A DNA stretch of 64,000 bases from Pseudomonas putida NBRC 14164 (lineage in GTDB: Bacteria > Pseudomonadota > Gammaproteobacteria > Pseudomonadales > Pseudomonadaceae): positions 5,016,501 to 5,080,500 of the forward strand of contig NC_021505.1 of the NCBI RefSeq assembly GCF_000412675.1, written 5' to 3'. Each line of letters starts with the position of its first letter. The stretch's first letter is position 1. The notes below the pieces were generated by a model. The model ran no database searches, was not told the origin of the DNA, and worked only from the letters and a program-made list of their open reading frames with translations. The translations under genes were made by a program, and so were the position numbers. This document shows, piece by piece, positions 25,730 to 34,820 of the stretch.

Positions 25730-25813
25730 CATCGCCGGCAAGCCAGCTCCCACAGGTTGAGTGCCATCTTCTGCCTGTGAGCTGTACCTGTGGCAGCTGG
25801 CTTGCCGGCGATG
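25730..25813. repeat. REP inverted pair
   Basis: CATCGCCGGCAAGCCAGCTC and its inverse GAGGCCAGCTGGCTTGCCGG-type copy face each other between selU and the LprI-like gene, with a CCCACAGG-type tail on the left unit. This is a second REP subtype, different from the CGCGGG type. Confidence 0.82.
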
Positions 25814-25831
25814 AGGCCGGTACAGGCAACC

Positions 25832-26218
25832 TCACTGCCCGGGGCTGAGCACCCGTTCCAGCTCCGCCGCCCGGTCGCGGGTCATGTCCATCATGCATGA
25901 CCCTCCCTCCAGCTGCGCCATCGTCCCGCCACTGGCCTGCACATGAAACTGGCAATTGCCATCGCGGTAGGCAAGCCATTTACGCTGCACATCCCGCAAG
26001 CTTTTCTGCTGCCCGGCATCCAGCTTGCCCATCAACTGCTTGTACACCCGGTTCAGACGCTGGTCCTGCACGTGTGTCTCGGCCTGGATGCACTCGCTCA
26101 TGGCCACGGTGCTGGAGGCCTTGTCCATACACTTTCCGTAGGCCGGCGTGTAATCGTCCGCCACCGCCAGCGGCAAAACGCAGGCCATTGCCAGGCCTGT
26201 CAGGCAATGCTTGATCAT
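25832..26218 (-). CDS. LprI/DUF1311-like periplasmic protein
   Basis: The 128-residue protein starts at ATG 26218 behind a strong GGAGGG site and carries a signal peptide (MIKHCLTGLAMACVLPLAVA). The mature part has the DUF1311 pattern: ECIQAETHVQDQRLNRVYKQLMGKLD followed by RDVQRKWLAYRDGNCQF, with conserved Cys residues likely in disulfides. Some relatives (LprI) inhibit lysozyme, but that role is not shown here. It lies 20 bp after the neighbouring membrane-protein gene and may share its transcript. Confidence 0.8.
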   Translation of the reverse strand: MIKHCLTGLAMACVLPLAVADDYTPAYGKCMDKASSTVAMSECIQAETHVQDQRLNRVYKQLMGKLDAGQQKSLRDVQRKWLAYRDGNCQFHVQASGGTMAQLEGGSCMMDMTRDRAAELERVLSPGQ

Positions 26219-26238
26219 GCAAACCCTCCTTGCGGGTA

Positions 26239-26787
26239 TCAAAACGACTGCGGCTGTTCTGGCGGCATCAGTACCTTGCCTGGGTGGAAGCGCAGCGATG
26301 GCATCTGCGTGGCTGAATAAAGCGCCACGCCCAGCGCCGCAATCAACGCCACATCCAGCCAGTTCCAGCCCGGCATGTCGTCGGCGCTACGTGCCTTCCA
26401 GCAATGCCAGGCCTGCCCCAGGCAGAACACCCCAATGGCCGCCAGCCACAGATAGAAACCAGCACCAAAACCGGTCAGGTCGTGAAACTCATAGCTCTGG
26501 TTGTCCGGCAGGCGGGTGATGCCGAAACTGCTGGCCGCCAGGTACGCCGCCGCCAACCCGGCCAGCAATGCCAGGCGTCGGAACCGCCGATGGGCAAGAA
26601 TGGCCAGGGCCAGCAGCGGGTTGGCAAACCATTGGTACAAGCCGAAGGGCATGCCCCACGGCCCGTACAGCAACATCTGCAGGGCTGGCATGTGGCGTGC
26701 GCCGCTCATCAGCGCGCCATCGAAAAACAGGGCGAGCAGATACAACAGCAGGCTGATGCTCAAGTAGAAAACGGGCAAGGGGCACAC
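26239..26787 (-). CDS. Uncharacterised inner-membrane protein
   Basis: A 182-residue membrane protein I do not recognise. It has four or five hydrophobic segments: YLSISLLLYLLALFF at the N-terminus, NPLLALAILA, LALLAGLAAAYLAAS, FYLWLAAIGVFCLGQ and WLDVALIAALGVALY. Charged and aromatic loops lie between them. The start is uncertain: GTG 26787 is used here, but inner TTG codons would also fit. It is 20 bp upstream of the LprI-like gene, on the same strand. Confidence 0.65.
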   Translation of the reverse strand: MCPLPVFYLSISLLLYLLALFFDGALMSGARHMPALQMLLYGPWGMPFGLYQWFANPLLALAILAHRRFRRLALLAGLAAAYLAASSFGITRLPDNQSYEFHDLTGFGAGFYLWLAAIGVFCLGQAWHCWKARSADDMPGWNWLDVALIAALGVALYSATQMPSLRFHPGKVLMPPEQPQSF

Positions 26788-26883
26788 CTGGAGGAAACGG
26801 GACAGCCTACGACCATAACCCAGGCCCTGCCCCGCTTCCAGACCCTCAATAGGTGCCGCACGGCGACACCATGCGGCGCACGA

Positions 26884-27465
26884 CTATGCAACAGGTGGTT
26901 CAAGCAACAACCCGTAGATACCCGAGTCGGACAGCTCACCGGCCACGCACCAGCGCGCCCGCAGGGTGCCTTCCAGCACAAAGCCCTGCCGCTCGAGTGT
27001 GCGCGCCGAGCCCTGGTTGCGTGGGTCGATTTCGCCTTCAAGGCGGCGCATGTGCAGGGTGTGGGCGAGGTAATCGATGAAGCAGGTCAATGCCTCGTCC
27101 ATGTAGCCCCTACCCTGCACGGCACTGGCCAGGCAGTAGCCGATTTCGCCGCGGCGGGACACATCGTCGATATTGAACAGCTGCACCATGCCGATGAGCT
27201 CGCCGTTATCACGGCGATACATGCCGAGCTTGAGCTGATCGCCATTGGCATAGGCTTCGCGGTCGGCGGCCAGGGCGCTTTCGGCTTCGGCCAGGTCTTG
27301 CCAGGGGGCATGGTGCCAATAACGCATGACCTCGGGGTCGGCCATGATCGCCAGCCATTGCGCAGCATCGGCATGGCGCATGGGGCGCAAGTGCAGACGC
27401 GGGCTGTCGAGGCAGAGGTCACTGGGGAAACTGCGGGGTGGGGTCACGCCGGATCTCCTGTCCAT
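26884..27465 (-). CDS. GNAT-family acetyltransferase (RimJ/RimL-like)
   Basis: A 193-residue GNAT of the RimJ/RimL type, which acetylate protein or small-molecule amines. It has the family opening LDSPRLHLRPMRHADAAQWLAIMADPEVMRYW, the acetyl-CoA-binding area GEIGYCLASAVQGRGYMDEAL and the end PRNQGSARTLERQGFVLEGTLR. The start is ATG 27465. Monocistronic; the substrate cannot be predicted. Confidence 0.85.
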   Translation of the reverse strand: MDRRSGVTPPRSFPSDLCLDSPRLHLRPMRHADAAQWLAIMADPEVMRYWHHAPWQDLAEAESALAADREAYANGDQLKLGMYRRDNGELIGMVQLFNIDDVSRRGEIGYCLASAVQGRGYMDEALTCFIDYLAHTLHMRRLEGEIDPRNQGSARTLERQGFVLEGTLRARWCVAGELSDSGIYGLLLEPPVA

Positions 27466-27530
27466 TGCTGGGGAGATGACAGTTTAACGTCAAGTGCAGG
27501 GTTCAGGCATCCCGGGGCTGCTTTGCAGCC

Positions 27531-27608
27531 CATCGCCGGCAAGCTCCCACCAGGCCACCACAGAACCTGAGCCTTGTGCAGTACCTATGGGAGCTGGCTT
27601 GCCGGCGA
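27531..27608. repeat. REP inverted pair (left unit shortened)
   Basis: CATCGCCGGCAAGCTCCCACC and its inverse TGGGAGCTGGCTTGCCGGCGA face each other. The left unit lacks about four bases (CAGC) relative to the right one and to the pair at 25730. Confidence 0.8.
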
Positions 27609-27637
27609 CAGGGCCAGCCAAGGCGACCATAAAGGGT

Positions 27638-28021
27638 TCAGGCCACCTCAGCCCCATCATCCGGCCAATGCGGCTCGTTGGCGCCTGGCGGCGTCAGTGG
27701 TGGCAGCCCATACGCCGCCCGCGCATCGTCGCAGCTGGGGTTATGCACACCCCCCTCCCACGATGCTTCGAATTCGCGGCAAGGGCTGGAGCGGTTGGCG
27801 TAAATGGTACAAGCGACTTCTTTGCCGATCTCGCCTTCAAGGCTGACGCAGCGGCAGGGCTTGGCATCAGTGCCGATCATGGCAACGCGGGTGGGGTTGA
27901 TCTGTACCACCAGGTCGTCCGGCACAACGCCCCCGGCAGACTGGCATTCGCCCCAGAAGAAAGACACACGGAAGTACCCGCAGCAGGCGCCGCAGTCAAG
28001 GCAAGGGTTATATTCAGACAT
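27638..28021 (-). CDS. YkgJ-family cysteine-cluster protein
   Basis: The 127-residue protein has the CxxCxxCC cluster at C7, C10, C13 and C14 (NPCLDCGACCGYF) and further Cys pairs (CRCVSL, CTIYANRSSPCREF) typical of YkgJ proteins, which are predicted to bind zinc or an Fe-S centre. Its function is unknown. It stands alone, downstream of the lipase-like gene. Confidence 0.85.
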   Translation of the reverse strand: MSEYNPCLDCGACCGYFRVSFFWGECQSAGGVVPDDLVVQINPTRVAMIGTDAKPCRCVSLEGEIGKEVACTIYANRSSPCREFEASWEGGVHNPSCDDARAAYGLPPLTPPGANEPHWPDDGAEVA

Positions 28022-28147
28022 GATGCCACGGAGGGAAGGTTGTTGTTATCGGGGTTGGCCCGCGGCGCCATTCTCAATCGAACCAGGGGCGGCTGGATAG
28101 AGGGTACATGCAAAAAAATTTGCCACTGATCCGGCCGCCCGCTTCGT

Positions 28148-29275
28148 TCAGCGCAATGCTTTGTAGGTGGAGACATCCCAACGCTGCAAGGCAAGCCCTT
28201 CGGTCGGGTCATAGTCATCACCACACACCTTGCTGAACTGCGTACGGTCCTCGCCGCAATGCACCAACCGGTCATGCTTTTGACCCTCGGTCAGCACTGT
28301 ATAGGATTTGACGCGCATGGCTTGGTACTGCGCTTCGGCCGCGGCCATGGCTTGGTGACACTTCATCAACTGGCTGTCGTTCAACGCCAGCTGCCTGCCC
28401 AGTTGAACCCCCCAGCGGGTCAGGCAGACTTCAGCGAAATGTCGCACGATCAGCCCAGGCTCCTTGAGCACCGTGCCGTCGCTTGCACCATCGACCGAGG
28501 CGTTGCCGACCAGCGTGGCATGACGCCCGGGCATCGGATAAATACAGATTTGGGTGCCACTGGCGACTGACGGGATCACGCAGGCAAACCCTTTGGAACG
28601 CTCATCCCGCGAGTAGAAGCCGACATATTCACGCACGTTTTCCGCCAGTGCGATGCGCTCGGCTTGCACATTGCCGACACCAGGCACCGGGTCGATCGCA
28701 AAGATATTCACCGGTACGTTTCGCAACACCGGGTCTTTCGCCATGGCGTTGGCCAGCATGTGGCAGCTGATGCCGCCCCGGCTCCAGCCCACCAGGTTCA
28801 CCTGGGTCGGAATGCGCGGCTTGCGGAACATGCTGATGATGCGCTCTTGCAACTCTTGCGGCGTTGGGTGGCGGTCACCGTAGTCGTAGGTACGCCAGAA
28901 CCACGAAGCCGTGGACGACACTTCCGGAACAGGTACGCCAGCATCCTTCAGCCGCCCGTACTCTTCCTCGCTCAGCTTGGTGCGCTGCCAGCTGCTTTCG
29001 CCTTTGATCACCTGCAGCACGTGGTTGACGTTTTCTTCCCAGCCGCTACCGAACAACTGGCCGGTCCAGTTGAAGTACCCGCCGGGTTCTACGAACAGCT
29101 TGTCATCCTGAAGGTTGCCGCTGCCGGGGCCGTCAACAGCAATCCAGTGGGCGAATTCGCGGCCCTGGTCGTTGGCGGCCAGGGTCGAAACCAGCTCGCC
29201 GTTCCAGAAGTTGGGGTTTGCATCGTCGAAGCGATGCGAGCCGGTGCCACAGAAGTAGGCGGTGAACACACTCAT
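28148..29275 (-). CDS. Alpha/beta-hydrolase with GXSXG motif, possible phospholipase effector
   Basis: A 375-residue protein from ATG 29275. The nucleophile elbow NLVGWSRGG places a candidate Ser at 166, the N-terminus has FCGTGSHRFDD (possible oxyanion region), and the later AIDPVPGVGN and GRHATLVGN blocks may give Asp and His. The pattern recalls DUF2235/Tle1-like lipases that serve as type VI effectors. There is no signal peptide, which fits that idea. I see no vgrG, PAAR or immunity gene nearby, so the role is inference. The ribosome site is poor; an open frame runs 38 codons further up. Confidence 0.65.
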   Translation of the reverse strand: MSVFTAYFCGTGSHRFDDANPNFWNGELVSTLAANDQGREFAHWIAVDGPGSGNLQDDKLFVEPGGYFNWTGQLFGSGWEENVNHVLQVIKGESSWQRTKLSEEEYGRLKDAGVPVPEVSSTASWFWRTYDYGDRHPTPQELQERIISMFRKPRIPTQVNLVGWSRGGISCHMLANAMAKDPVLRNVPVNIFAIDPVPGVGNVQAERIALAENVREYVGFYSRDERSKGFACVIPSVASGTQICIYPMPGRHATLVGNASVDGASDGTVLKEPGLIVRHFAEVCLTRWGVQLGRQLALNDSQLMKCHQAMAAAEAQYQAMRVKSYTVLTEGQKHDRLVHCGEDRTQFSKVCGDDYDPTEGLALQRWDVSTYKALR

Positions 29276-29368
29276 GGGGAGGAGTCTCTTTGGTGAGAAA
29301 TGAGTGCTGAAGATAGGTAGGCTGATCGGTGAAACGCAGGCGGAAAGCTCGCCCTGCTGCAAAATCGA

Positions 29369-29387
29369 GGGGCTGCTTTGCAGCCCC
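29369..29387 (-). terminator. Terminator of alaC
   Basis: GGGGCTGC-TTT-GCAGCCCC, 7 bp past the alaC stop, is followed on the minus strand by a short TTTT. This hairpin type is common after Pseudomonas genes. Confidence 0.65.
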
Positions 29388-29393
29388 AAGCGC

Positions 29394-30602
29394 TTACTTG
29401 CGGGCCAACCCGTCAGCCCGGAACATCTGCCGGATGCCGCGAATGGCCTGGCGAATACGGTCCTGGTTCTCGATCAGGGCAAAGCGCACATGGTCGTCAC
29501 CATATTCGCCAAAACCGATGCCCGGCGACACGCACACCTTGGCCTCGGCCAGCAGCTTCTTGGAAAACTCCAGCGAGCCCATGTGTGCATACTGCTCAGG
29601 GATCTTCGCCCATACGTACATCGATGCCTTGGGGTTCTCGACCATCCAGCCCAGCTCGTGCAGCCCTTTCACCAGCAGGTTGCGGCGCTGGCGGTACTGC
29701 TCGGCAATGTCACGGACGCATTGCTGGTCACCTTCCAGTGCCGCAATGGCAGCGACCTGCAGCGGGGTGAAGGTGCCGTAGTCGTGGTAGCTCTTGATCC
29801 GGGCCAGGGCGTTGACCAGCTCGGGGTTGCCGACCATGAAGCCGATCCGCCAGCCCGCCATGTTGTAGCTTTTGGACAGGGTGAAGAACTCCACCGCAAT
29901 GTCCTTGGCGCCAGGCACCTGCATGATCGACGGGGCTTTCCAGCCGTCGTAGACGATGTCGGCGTAGGCCAGGTCATGCACCACCAGCACATCGTACTGC
30001 TTGGCCAGGGCCACCACGCGCTCGAAGAAGTCCAGCTCCACGCACTGGGCGGTCGGGTTGGACGGGAAGCCCAGGATCATCATCTTCGGCTTGGGGATGG
30101 ACTCGCGGATGGCCCGCTCGAGTTCGTTGAAGAAATCCACACCCGGCACCAGCGGCACCGAACGCACCTGGGCACCGGCGATCACTGCGCCGTAGATGTG
30201 GATCGGGTAGCTGGGGTTGGGCACCAGCACCGTGTCGCCCTGGTCGAGGGTGGCCAGCATCAGGTGGGCCAAGCCTTCTTTCGAGCCGATAGTCACGATG
30301 GCTTCGCTTTCCGGGTCGATGTCGACCTCGTAGCGTTCCTTGTACCAGTTGGAAATGGCCCGGCGCAGGCGTGGGATGCCGCGAGAGGTGGAATAGCCGT
30401 GGGTGTCTTCACGCTGGGCAACCTGCACCAGCTTCTCGACGATGTGCGGCGGGGTGGCGCCGTCGGGGTTGCCCATGCTCAGGTCGATGATGTCCTCGCC
30501 ACGGCGGCGGGCGGCCATCTTGAGCTCGGCAGTGATGTTGAAGACGTAAGGGGGGAGACGATCGATGCGCGCAAAGCGGCGCGGCGAACCTGGGTTGGCC
30601 AT
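29394..30602 (-). CDS. alaC: Alanine/glutamate-pyruvate aminotransferase AlaC
   Basis: This fold-type I aminotransferase makes alanine from pyruvate using glutamate. The 402-residue protein begins FARIDRLPPYVFNI, and the PLP lysine is K244 in FTLSKSYNMAGWRIGF. The dimer-interface and substrate Arg region near RFALIENQDR is present. The start is ATG 30602 after AGAGGAAG. It is monocistronic, with its own terminator. Confidence 0.92.
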   Translation of the reverse strand: MANPGSPRRFARIDRLPPYVFNITAELKMAARRRGEDIIDLSMGNPDGATPPHIVEKLVQVAQREDTHGYSTSRGIPRLRRAISNWYKERYEVDIDPESEAIVTIGSKEGLAHLMLATLDQGDTVLVPNPSYPIHIYGAVIAGAQVRSVPLVPGVDFFNELERAIRESIPKPKMMILGFPSNPTAQCVELDFFERVVALAKQYDVLVVHDLAYADIVYDGWKAPSIMQVPGAKDIAVEFFTLSKSYNMAGWRIGFMVGNPELVNALARIKSYHDYGTFTPLQVAAIAALEGDQQCVRDIAEQYRQRRNLLVKGLHELGWMVENPKASMYVWAKIPEQYAHMGSLEFSKKLLAEAKVCVSPGIGFGEYGDDHVRFALIENQDRIRQAIRGIRQMFRADGLARK

Positions 30603-30778
30603 GGCTTCCTCTGAGTACGTAAGCGCCCGGAACCGTCCGAGCGACGTTGGCCGATGTGGCGGCCTGGGTCAGAAGATAATGCCGAAACATGATAGCTGTA
30701 AAGGACAAAATCCTGTTTTGTTAGATCTTTTCAGAAGTATTTTTTGAAAATCCAGGATTTATGTTTTCCTGCGCTGAC

Positions 30779-30869
30779 CTCTTCGCGGGCTCGCCCGCTC
30801 CCACAGGGTTACCCGCAGCCCCTGGGACCTGCGCCGTACCTGTGGGAGCGGGCAAGCCCGCGAAAGGGC
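30779..30869. repeat. REP inverted pair
   Basis: CCTCTTCGCGGGCTCGCCCG and its inverse CGGGCAAGCCCGCGAAAGGG bracket the gap between alaC and cyoE. Of the 335-bp gap (30603-30937), the rest holds the alaC promoter side and the cyo terminator. Confidence 0.85.
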
Positions 30870-30889
30870 CGGCACAGATAAACACTCAT

Positions 30890-30918
30890 AAAAAACCCCG
30901 GCACATGGCCGGGGTTTT
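30890..30918 (-). terminator. Terminator of the cyo operon
   Basis: The stem ACCCCGGC / GCCGGGGT with loop ACAT is flanked by A6 on the + strand (T6 in the transcript), 19 bp after the cyoE stop. Confidence 0.9.
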
Positions 30919-30937
30919 CGTGAAACAGGCAGCAGTA

Positions 30938-31825
30938 TCAGCGTGCGTAAGTCATCAGCACGTCCGCAGCGGTCTGGCTGTCCACACCCATCATCACGCT
31001 CAGGGCAGTAACGGTGAGGATGGAGAAGCCGAACACCTTGCGGGCCCACTTGCTGTCGTCCTCGGCCTTGTAGCCACCCCAGGCCATGTACAGCCAGTAC
31101 AGGCCCATGGCAGCTGCCACGGCCAGGTAGCCGAGGCCGGCGTAACCGCCGAGGGTGAGCATCAAGGTGGCGAGCACGAAGGCCAGCACGTACAGCACGA
31201 TCTGCTTCTTCGCCGCCAGGATGCCACGTGCCACCGGCAGGACCGGAATGTTGGCAGCGCTGTAATCCTTGAAGCGGAAGATTGCGATGGCAAAGCTGTG
31301 CGGCATCTGCCACAGGCTGAACATCACCAGCAGGGTTACCGCAGCCAGGTCGAAGCTGTTGCTAACGGCGCAGTAGCCGATCACCGGAGGCATGGCACCC
31401 GAAAGGCTGCCGACCAAGGTGCCGTGCACCGATTTACGCTTCAGCCACAGGCTGTAGAAACCGACATAGACAATGAAGCCTACAGCTGCGCAGAACGCCG
31501 ACAGTGGGTTGGCCTGGACATACAGCAGGCTGAAACCCGCCACCCCGAGCAGGGTGGCGTAGATCAGCGCGAGGGGCAGCGACATGCCGCCCTGCACCAT
31601 GACGCGGTTCTTGGTGCGCTCCATCTTGTGGTCGATGTCACGGTCGATGCAGTTGTTGAACACGCATCCGGACGCAACCACCAGCGAAGTACCGATCACC
31701 ACCGCCAGGAACAAGGCGAAATCCACATGGCCCTTCGAGGCAAGGAAGAAACCGCCTGCCACGGAAAGCACGTTACCGAAAATGATCCCCGGTTTGGTGA
31801 TTTGGATAAAGTGCTTAACGGACAT
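30938..31825 (-). CDS. cyoE: Protoheme IX farnesyltransferase CyoE
   Basis: CyoE adds a farnesyl group to heme B, giving heme O for the bo3 oxidase. The 295-residue UbiA-superfamily membrane protein has several helices, the first Asp-rich motif NNCIDRDIDHKMERTKNR and the second loop FRFKDYSAANIPVLPV. It is the last gene of cyoABCDE, 11 bp after cyoD. Confidence 0.96.
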   Translation of the reverse strand: MSVKHFIQITKPGIIFGNVLSVAGGFFLASKGHVDFALFLAVVIGTSLVVASGCVFNNCIDRDIDHKMERTKNRVMVQGGMSLPLALIYATLLGVAGFSLLYVQANPLSAFCAAVGFIVYVGFYSLWLKRKSVHGTLVGSLSGAMPPVIGYCAVSNSFDLAAVTLLVMFSLWQMPHSFAIAIFRFKDYSAANIPVLPVARGILAAKKQIVLYVLAFVLATLMLTLGGYAGLGYLAVAAAMGLYWLYMAWGGYKAEDDSKWARKVFGFSILTVTALSVMMGVDSQTAADVLMTYAR

Positions 31826-31836
31826 GCAGTCTTACC

Positions 31837-32169
31837 TCACTTGGCCATCATTTCGATGTGGATGTTGAACATGATCCACAGCGACAGGCCGACCAGCAGT
31901 GCAATTACCAGCACGGTGAACAGGAACGTCGACACGTTGTTGCGTTGCTCTTTCGAGCGGTCCATGTGCAGGAAGTACACCAGGTGTACCACTACCTGGA
32001 TCACGGCCATGGCAACAATGATCAGAACGGTCAGGTTCTTCGGCAGGCTGGCAGTCATCGCCAGCGCGAACGGAATCGCGGTCAGGATGATCGACAGGAC
32101 AAAGCCGATCATGTACGACTTGACGCTGCCGTGGCTACCTTCGTGATGAGTGTCGTGTGCGCTAGCCAT
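31837..32169 (-). CDS. cyoD: Cytochrome bo3 oxidase subunit IV CyoD
   Basis: This 110-residue subunit IV has three membrane helices (YMIGFVLSIILTAIPFAL, LTVLIIVAMAVIQVVVHLVYFL, LFTVLVIALLVGLSLWIMF). It starts with the CyoD-like His-rich DTHHEGSHG. The gene shares one base with the cyoC stop. Confidence 0.95.
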   Translation of the reverse strand: MASAHDTHHEGSHGSVKSYMIGFVLSIILTAIPFALAMTASLPKNLTVLIIVAMAVIQVVVHLVYFLHMDRSKEQRNNVSTFLFTVLVIALLVGLSLWIMFNIHIEMMAK

Positions 32170-32795
32170 TACAGAACCCCCAGCAGGTAAACGACGGTGA
32201 ATACGCAGATCCAGACCACGTCCAGGAAGTGCCAGAACAGGCTCAGGCAGCTCATGCGGGTCTTGGCGGTCGGCGTGATGCCATGCTTGTTGATCTGGTA
32301 CATCATGATTGCCATCCAGATCAGGCCGGCAGTCACGTGCAGACCGTGGGTACCTACCAGGGCGAAGAACGCCGACAGGAAGCCACTGCGCTGCGGGCCG
32401 AAGCCCTCGCTGATCAGGTGATGGAATTCATAGATTTCCATCGCGATGAAGCCCGCACCGAACAGGAAGGTCACAGCCAACCAGCCCAGTACGCCGGCTT
32501 TCTTGCCATCGAACATCTTCAGCATGGCGAAGCCGAAGGTGATCGAGGACAGCAGCAGGAACAGCGTTTCAACAGCTACGAAATCGAGCTGGAAGATGTC
32601 ATGACCCGACGGGCCGCCGGCAAAACTGCCGGACAGCACCGCGTAGGTGGCGAAGAGCGACGCAAACAGGATGCAGTCGGTCATCAGGTACAGCCAGAAA
32701 CCCAGTACGGTCATCTGGCCCGAGTCGTGGTGGTGGTCGTCATGCCCATGGTCGTGACCATGAGCAGCGCCGCCGTGCATTACTTGACTGGACAT
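32169..32795 (-). CDS. cyoC: Cytochrome bo3 oxidase subunit III CyoC
   Basis: A 208-residue subunit III with five membrane helices. Its His/Asp-rich N-terminus (AAHGHDHGHDDHHHD) is characteristic of pseudomonad CyoC, and conserved blocks WLYLMTDCILFASLFATY and GTHGLHVTAGLIWM are present. It sits 3 bp after cyoB. Confidence 0.95.
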   Translation of the reverse strand: MSSQVMHGGAAHGHDHGHDDHHHDSGQMTVLGFWLYLMTDCILFASLFATYAVLSGSFAGGPSGHDIFQLDFVAVETLFLLLSSITFGFAMLKMFDGKKAGVLGWLAVTFLFGAGFIAMEIYEFHHLISEGFGPQRSGFLSAFFALVGTHGLHVTAGLIWMAIMMYQINKHGITPTAKTRMSCLSLFWHFLDVVWICVFTVVYLLGVL

Positions 32796-32798
32796 TGA

Positions 32799-34817
32799 TT
32801 ACACCCGCTCAAACGATTCGACACGTGCGCCGGCAGGCAGAGCACCTGCTTTGGCCAGCGCTTTCATACGCTCGCCTTCGATGCGCGCCACTTCTTCGGC
32901 CGGAACCATGTAGCCCTGGTCGTCACGTGCAGCGTGGCGAACGAAGACTGCGATGGTTGCCAACAGGCTCGCGCCCACCAGCCACCAGATGTGCCAGATG
33001 AAGGCGAAACCGAACACGGTCAGGAACAGACCCATGAACAGACCGGTGGAGGTGTTGCTCGGCATGTGGATCGCTTCGTACTTGGCCGGAACCTTGTACG
33101 CAACACCGGCTTCCTTGGCTTCGTGCCAGGCGTCCAGACCAACTTTCTCAGGCATGTGAGCGAAGTTGTAGAACGGAGGTGGCGACGAAGTGGACCACTC
33201 GATGGTACGGCCGCCCCATGGGTCGCCAGTGACGTCCATGTTGTCTTTGCGGTCGCGAACCGACACGTAGATCTGGATCAGCTGGCAAGCGATACCGAAC
33301 AGGATCAGCACGGCGCCGACAACGGCTACGTACAGGTAGGGTTCCCACAGTGGGTTGTCGGAGTGGTTCAGACGACGGGTCATGCCCATGAAGCCCAGGG
33401 CGTACAGCGGCATGAACGCAACGTAGAAGCCCGACAGCCAGAACCAGAAGGCAGCTTTGCCCCACTTCTCGTTCAGGGTGAAGCCGAAGGCTTTCGGGAA
33501 CCAGAAGGCGAAACCGGCGATGTAGCCGAATACCGCGCCACCGATGATCACGTTGTGGAAGTGCGCAATTACGAACAGGCTGTTGTGCAGAACGAAGTCA
33601 GCACCTGGAACGGCCAGCAGTACGCCGGTCATGCCACCAATGGAGAAGGTGACCATGAAGCCCAGGGTCCAGAGCATCGGTGCGGTGAAGCGCACACGGC
33701 CTTGGTACATGGTGAACAGCCAGTTGAACAGCTTCACACCGGTCGGGATGGAGATCAGCATCGTCGCCAGGCCGAAGAAGGTGTTGACGCTGGCGCCGGC
33801 ACCCATGGTGAAGAAGTGGTGCAGCCATACCGCAAAGCCGAGGATGGCGATCGCGCCCGATGCGTAGATCATCGAGTGGTGGCCGAACAGGCGTTTGCCA
33901 GAGAACGTCGAGGTAACTTCCGAGAACACGCCGAAGGCCGGCAGGATCAGGATGTACACCTCAGGGTGACCCCACGCCCAGAACAGGTTGACGTACATCA
34001 TCGGGTTCCCACCAAGCTCGTTGGTGAAAATGTGGAAGTCCAGATAACGGTCAACAGTCAGCAGAGCGAGTGCAGCAGTCAGAATCGGGAACGAAGCAAC
34101 GATCAGTACGTTGGCCCAGGTGCAGGTCCAGGTGAAGATCGGCATGTCCATCAGCTTCATGCCAGGTGCGCGCATCTTCATCACGGTGACGAGGAAGTTC
34201 ACGCCGGTAAGCGTCGTACCCAATCCGGATAGCTGTAGCGCCCAGATGTAGTAGTCGACACCTACCCCAGGGCTGTACTGGATGCCTGCGAGCGGCGGAT
34301 AGGCAACCCAGCCGGTCTTGGCGAATTCACCAACGCCCAGCGAGATGTTGACCAGCAGCACGCCTGCCAGCAGCAGGTAGAAGCTCAGGGAGTTCAGGAA
34401 CGGGAAGGCAACGTCACGTGCACCGATCTGCAGAGGAACCGCGAGGTTCATCAGGCCGGTGAAGAACGGCATCGCCATGAAGATGATCATGATCACACCG
34501 TGAGCGGTGAAGATCTGGTCATAGTGTTCAGGCGGCAGATAGCCTTCGGAGCCACCGGTAGCGGCAGCCAGCTGGGTACGCATCATGATGGCGTCGGCAA
34601 AGCCGCGCAGCAGCATGACCATCGCGACGATGATGTACATCACGCCGATCTTTTTGTGGTCGACAGTAGTCAGCCACTCGCTCCACAAGTAGGTCCACTT
34701 GCGGAAATAGGTGATAAGACCGACGACAGCGATACCGCCGAGCGCGATCATGGCAAGCGTCACCATGACTATCGGCTCGTGATAGGGTATCGCCTCCAGG
34801 CTTAGTTTACCGAACAT
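32799..34817 (-). CDS. cyoB: Cytochrome bo3 oxidase subunit I CyoB
   Basis: CyoB is the heme-copper catalytic subunit that reduces O2 and pumps protons. The 672-residue protein has many membrane helices. The CuB His and cross-linked Tyr block GHPEVYILILP, the VWLHHFFTMG pair and HFHNVIIGGAVFG are all present. It lies 3 bp after cyoA. Confidence 0.97.
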   Translation of the reverse strand: MFGKLSLEAIPYHEPIVMVTLAMIALGGIAVVGLITYFRKWTYLWSEWLTTVDHKKIGVMYIIVAMVMLLRGFADAIMMRTQLAAATGGSEGYLPPEHYDQIFTAHGVIMIIFMAMPFFTGLMNLAVPLQIGARDVAFPFLNSLSFYLLLAGVLLVNISLGVGEFAKTGWVAYPPLAGIQYSPGVGVDYYIWALQLSGLGTTLTGVNFLVTVMKMRAPGMKLMDMPIFTWTCTWANVLIVASFPILTAALALLTVDRYLDFHIFTNELGGNPMMYVNLFWAWGHPEVYILILPAFGVFSEVTSTFSGKRLFGHHSMIYASGAIAILGFAVWLHHFFTMGAGASVNTFFGLATMLISIPTGVKLFNWLFTMYQGRVRFTAPMLWTLGFMVTFSIGGMTGVLLAVPGADFVLHNSLFVIAHFHNVIIGGAVFGYIAGFAFWFPKAFGFTLNEKWGKAAFWFWLSGFYVAFMPLYALGFMGMTRRLNHSDNPLWEPYLYVAVVGAVLILFGIACQLIQIYVSVRDRKDNMDVTGDPWGGRTIEWSTSSPPPFYNFAHMPEKVGLDAWHEAKEAGVAYKVPAKYEAIHMPSNTSTGLFMGLFLTVFGFAFIWHIWWLVGASLLATIAVFVRHAARDDQGYMVPAEEVARIEGERMKALAKAGALPAGARVESFERV

Positions 34818-34820
34818 CTC

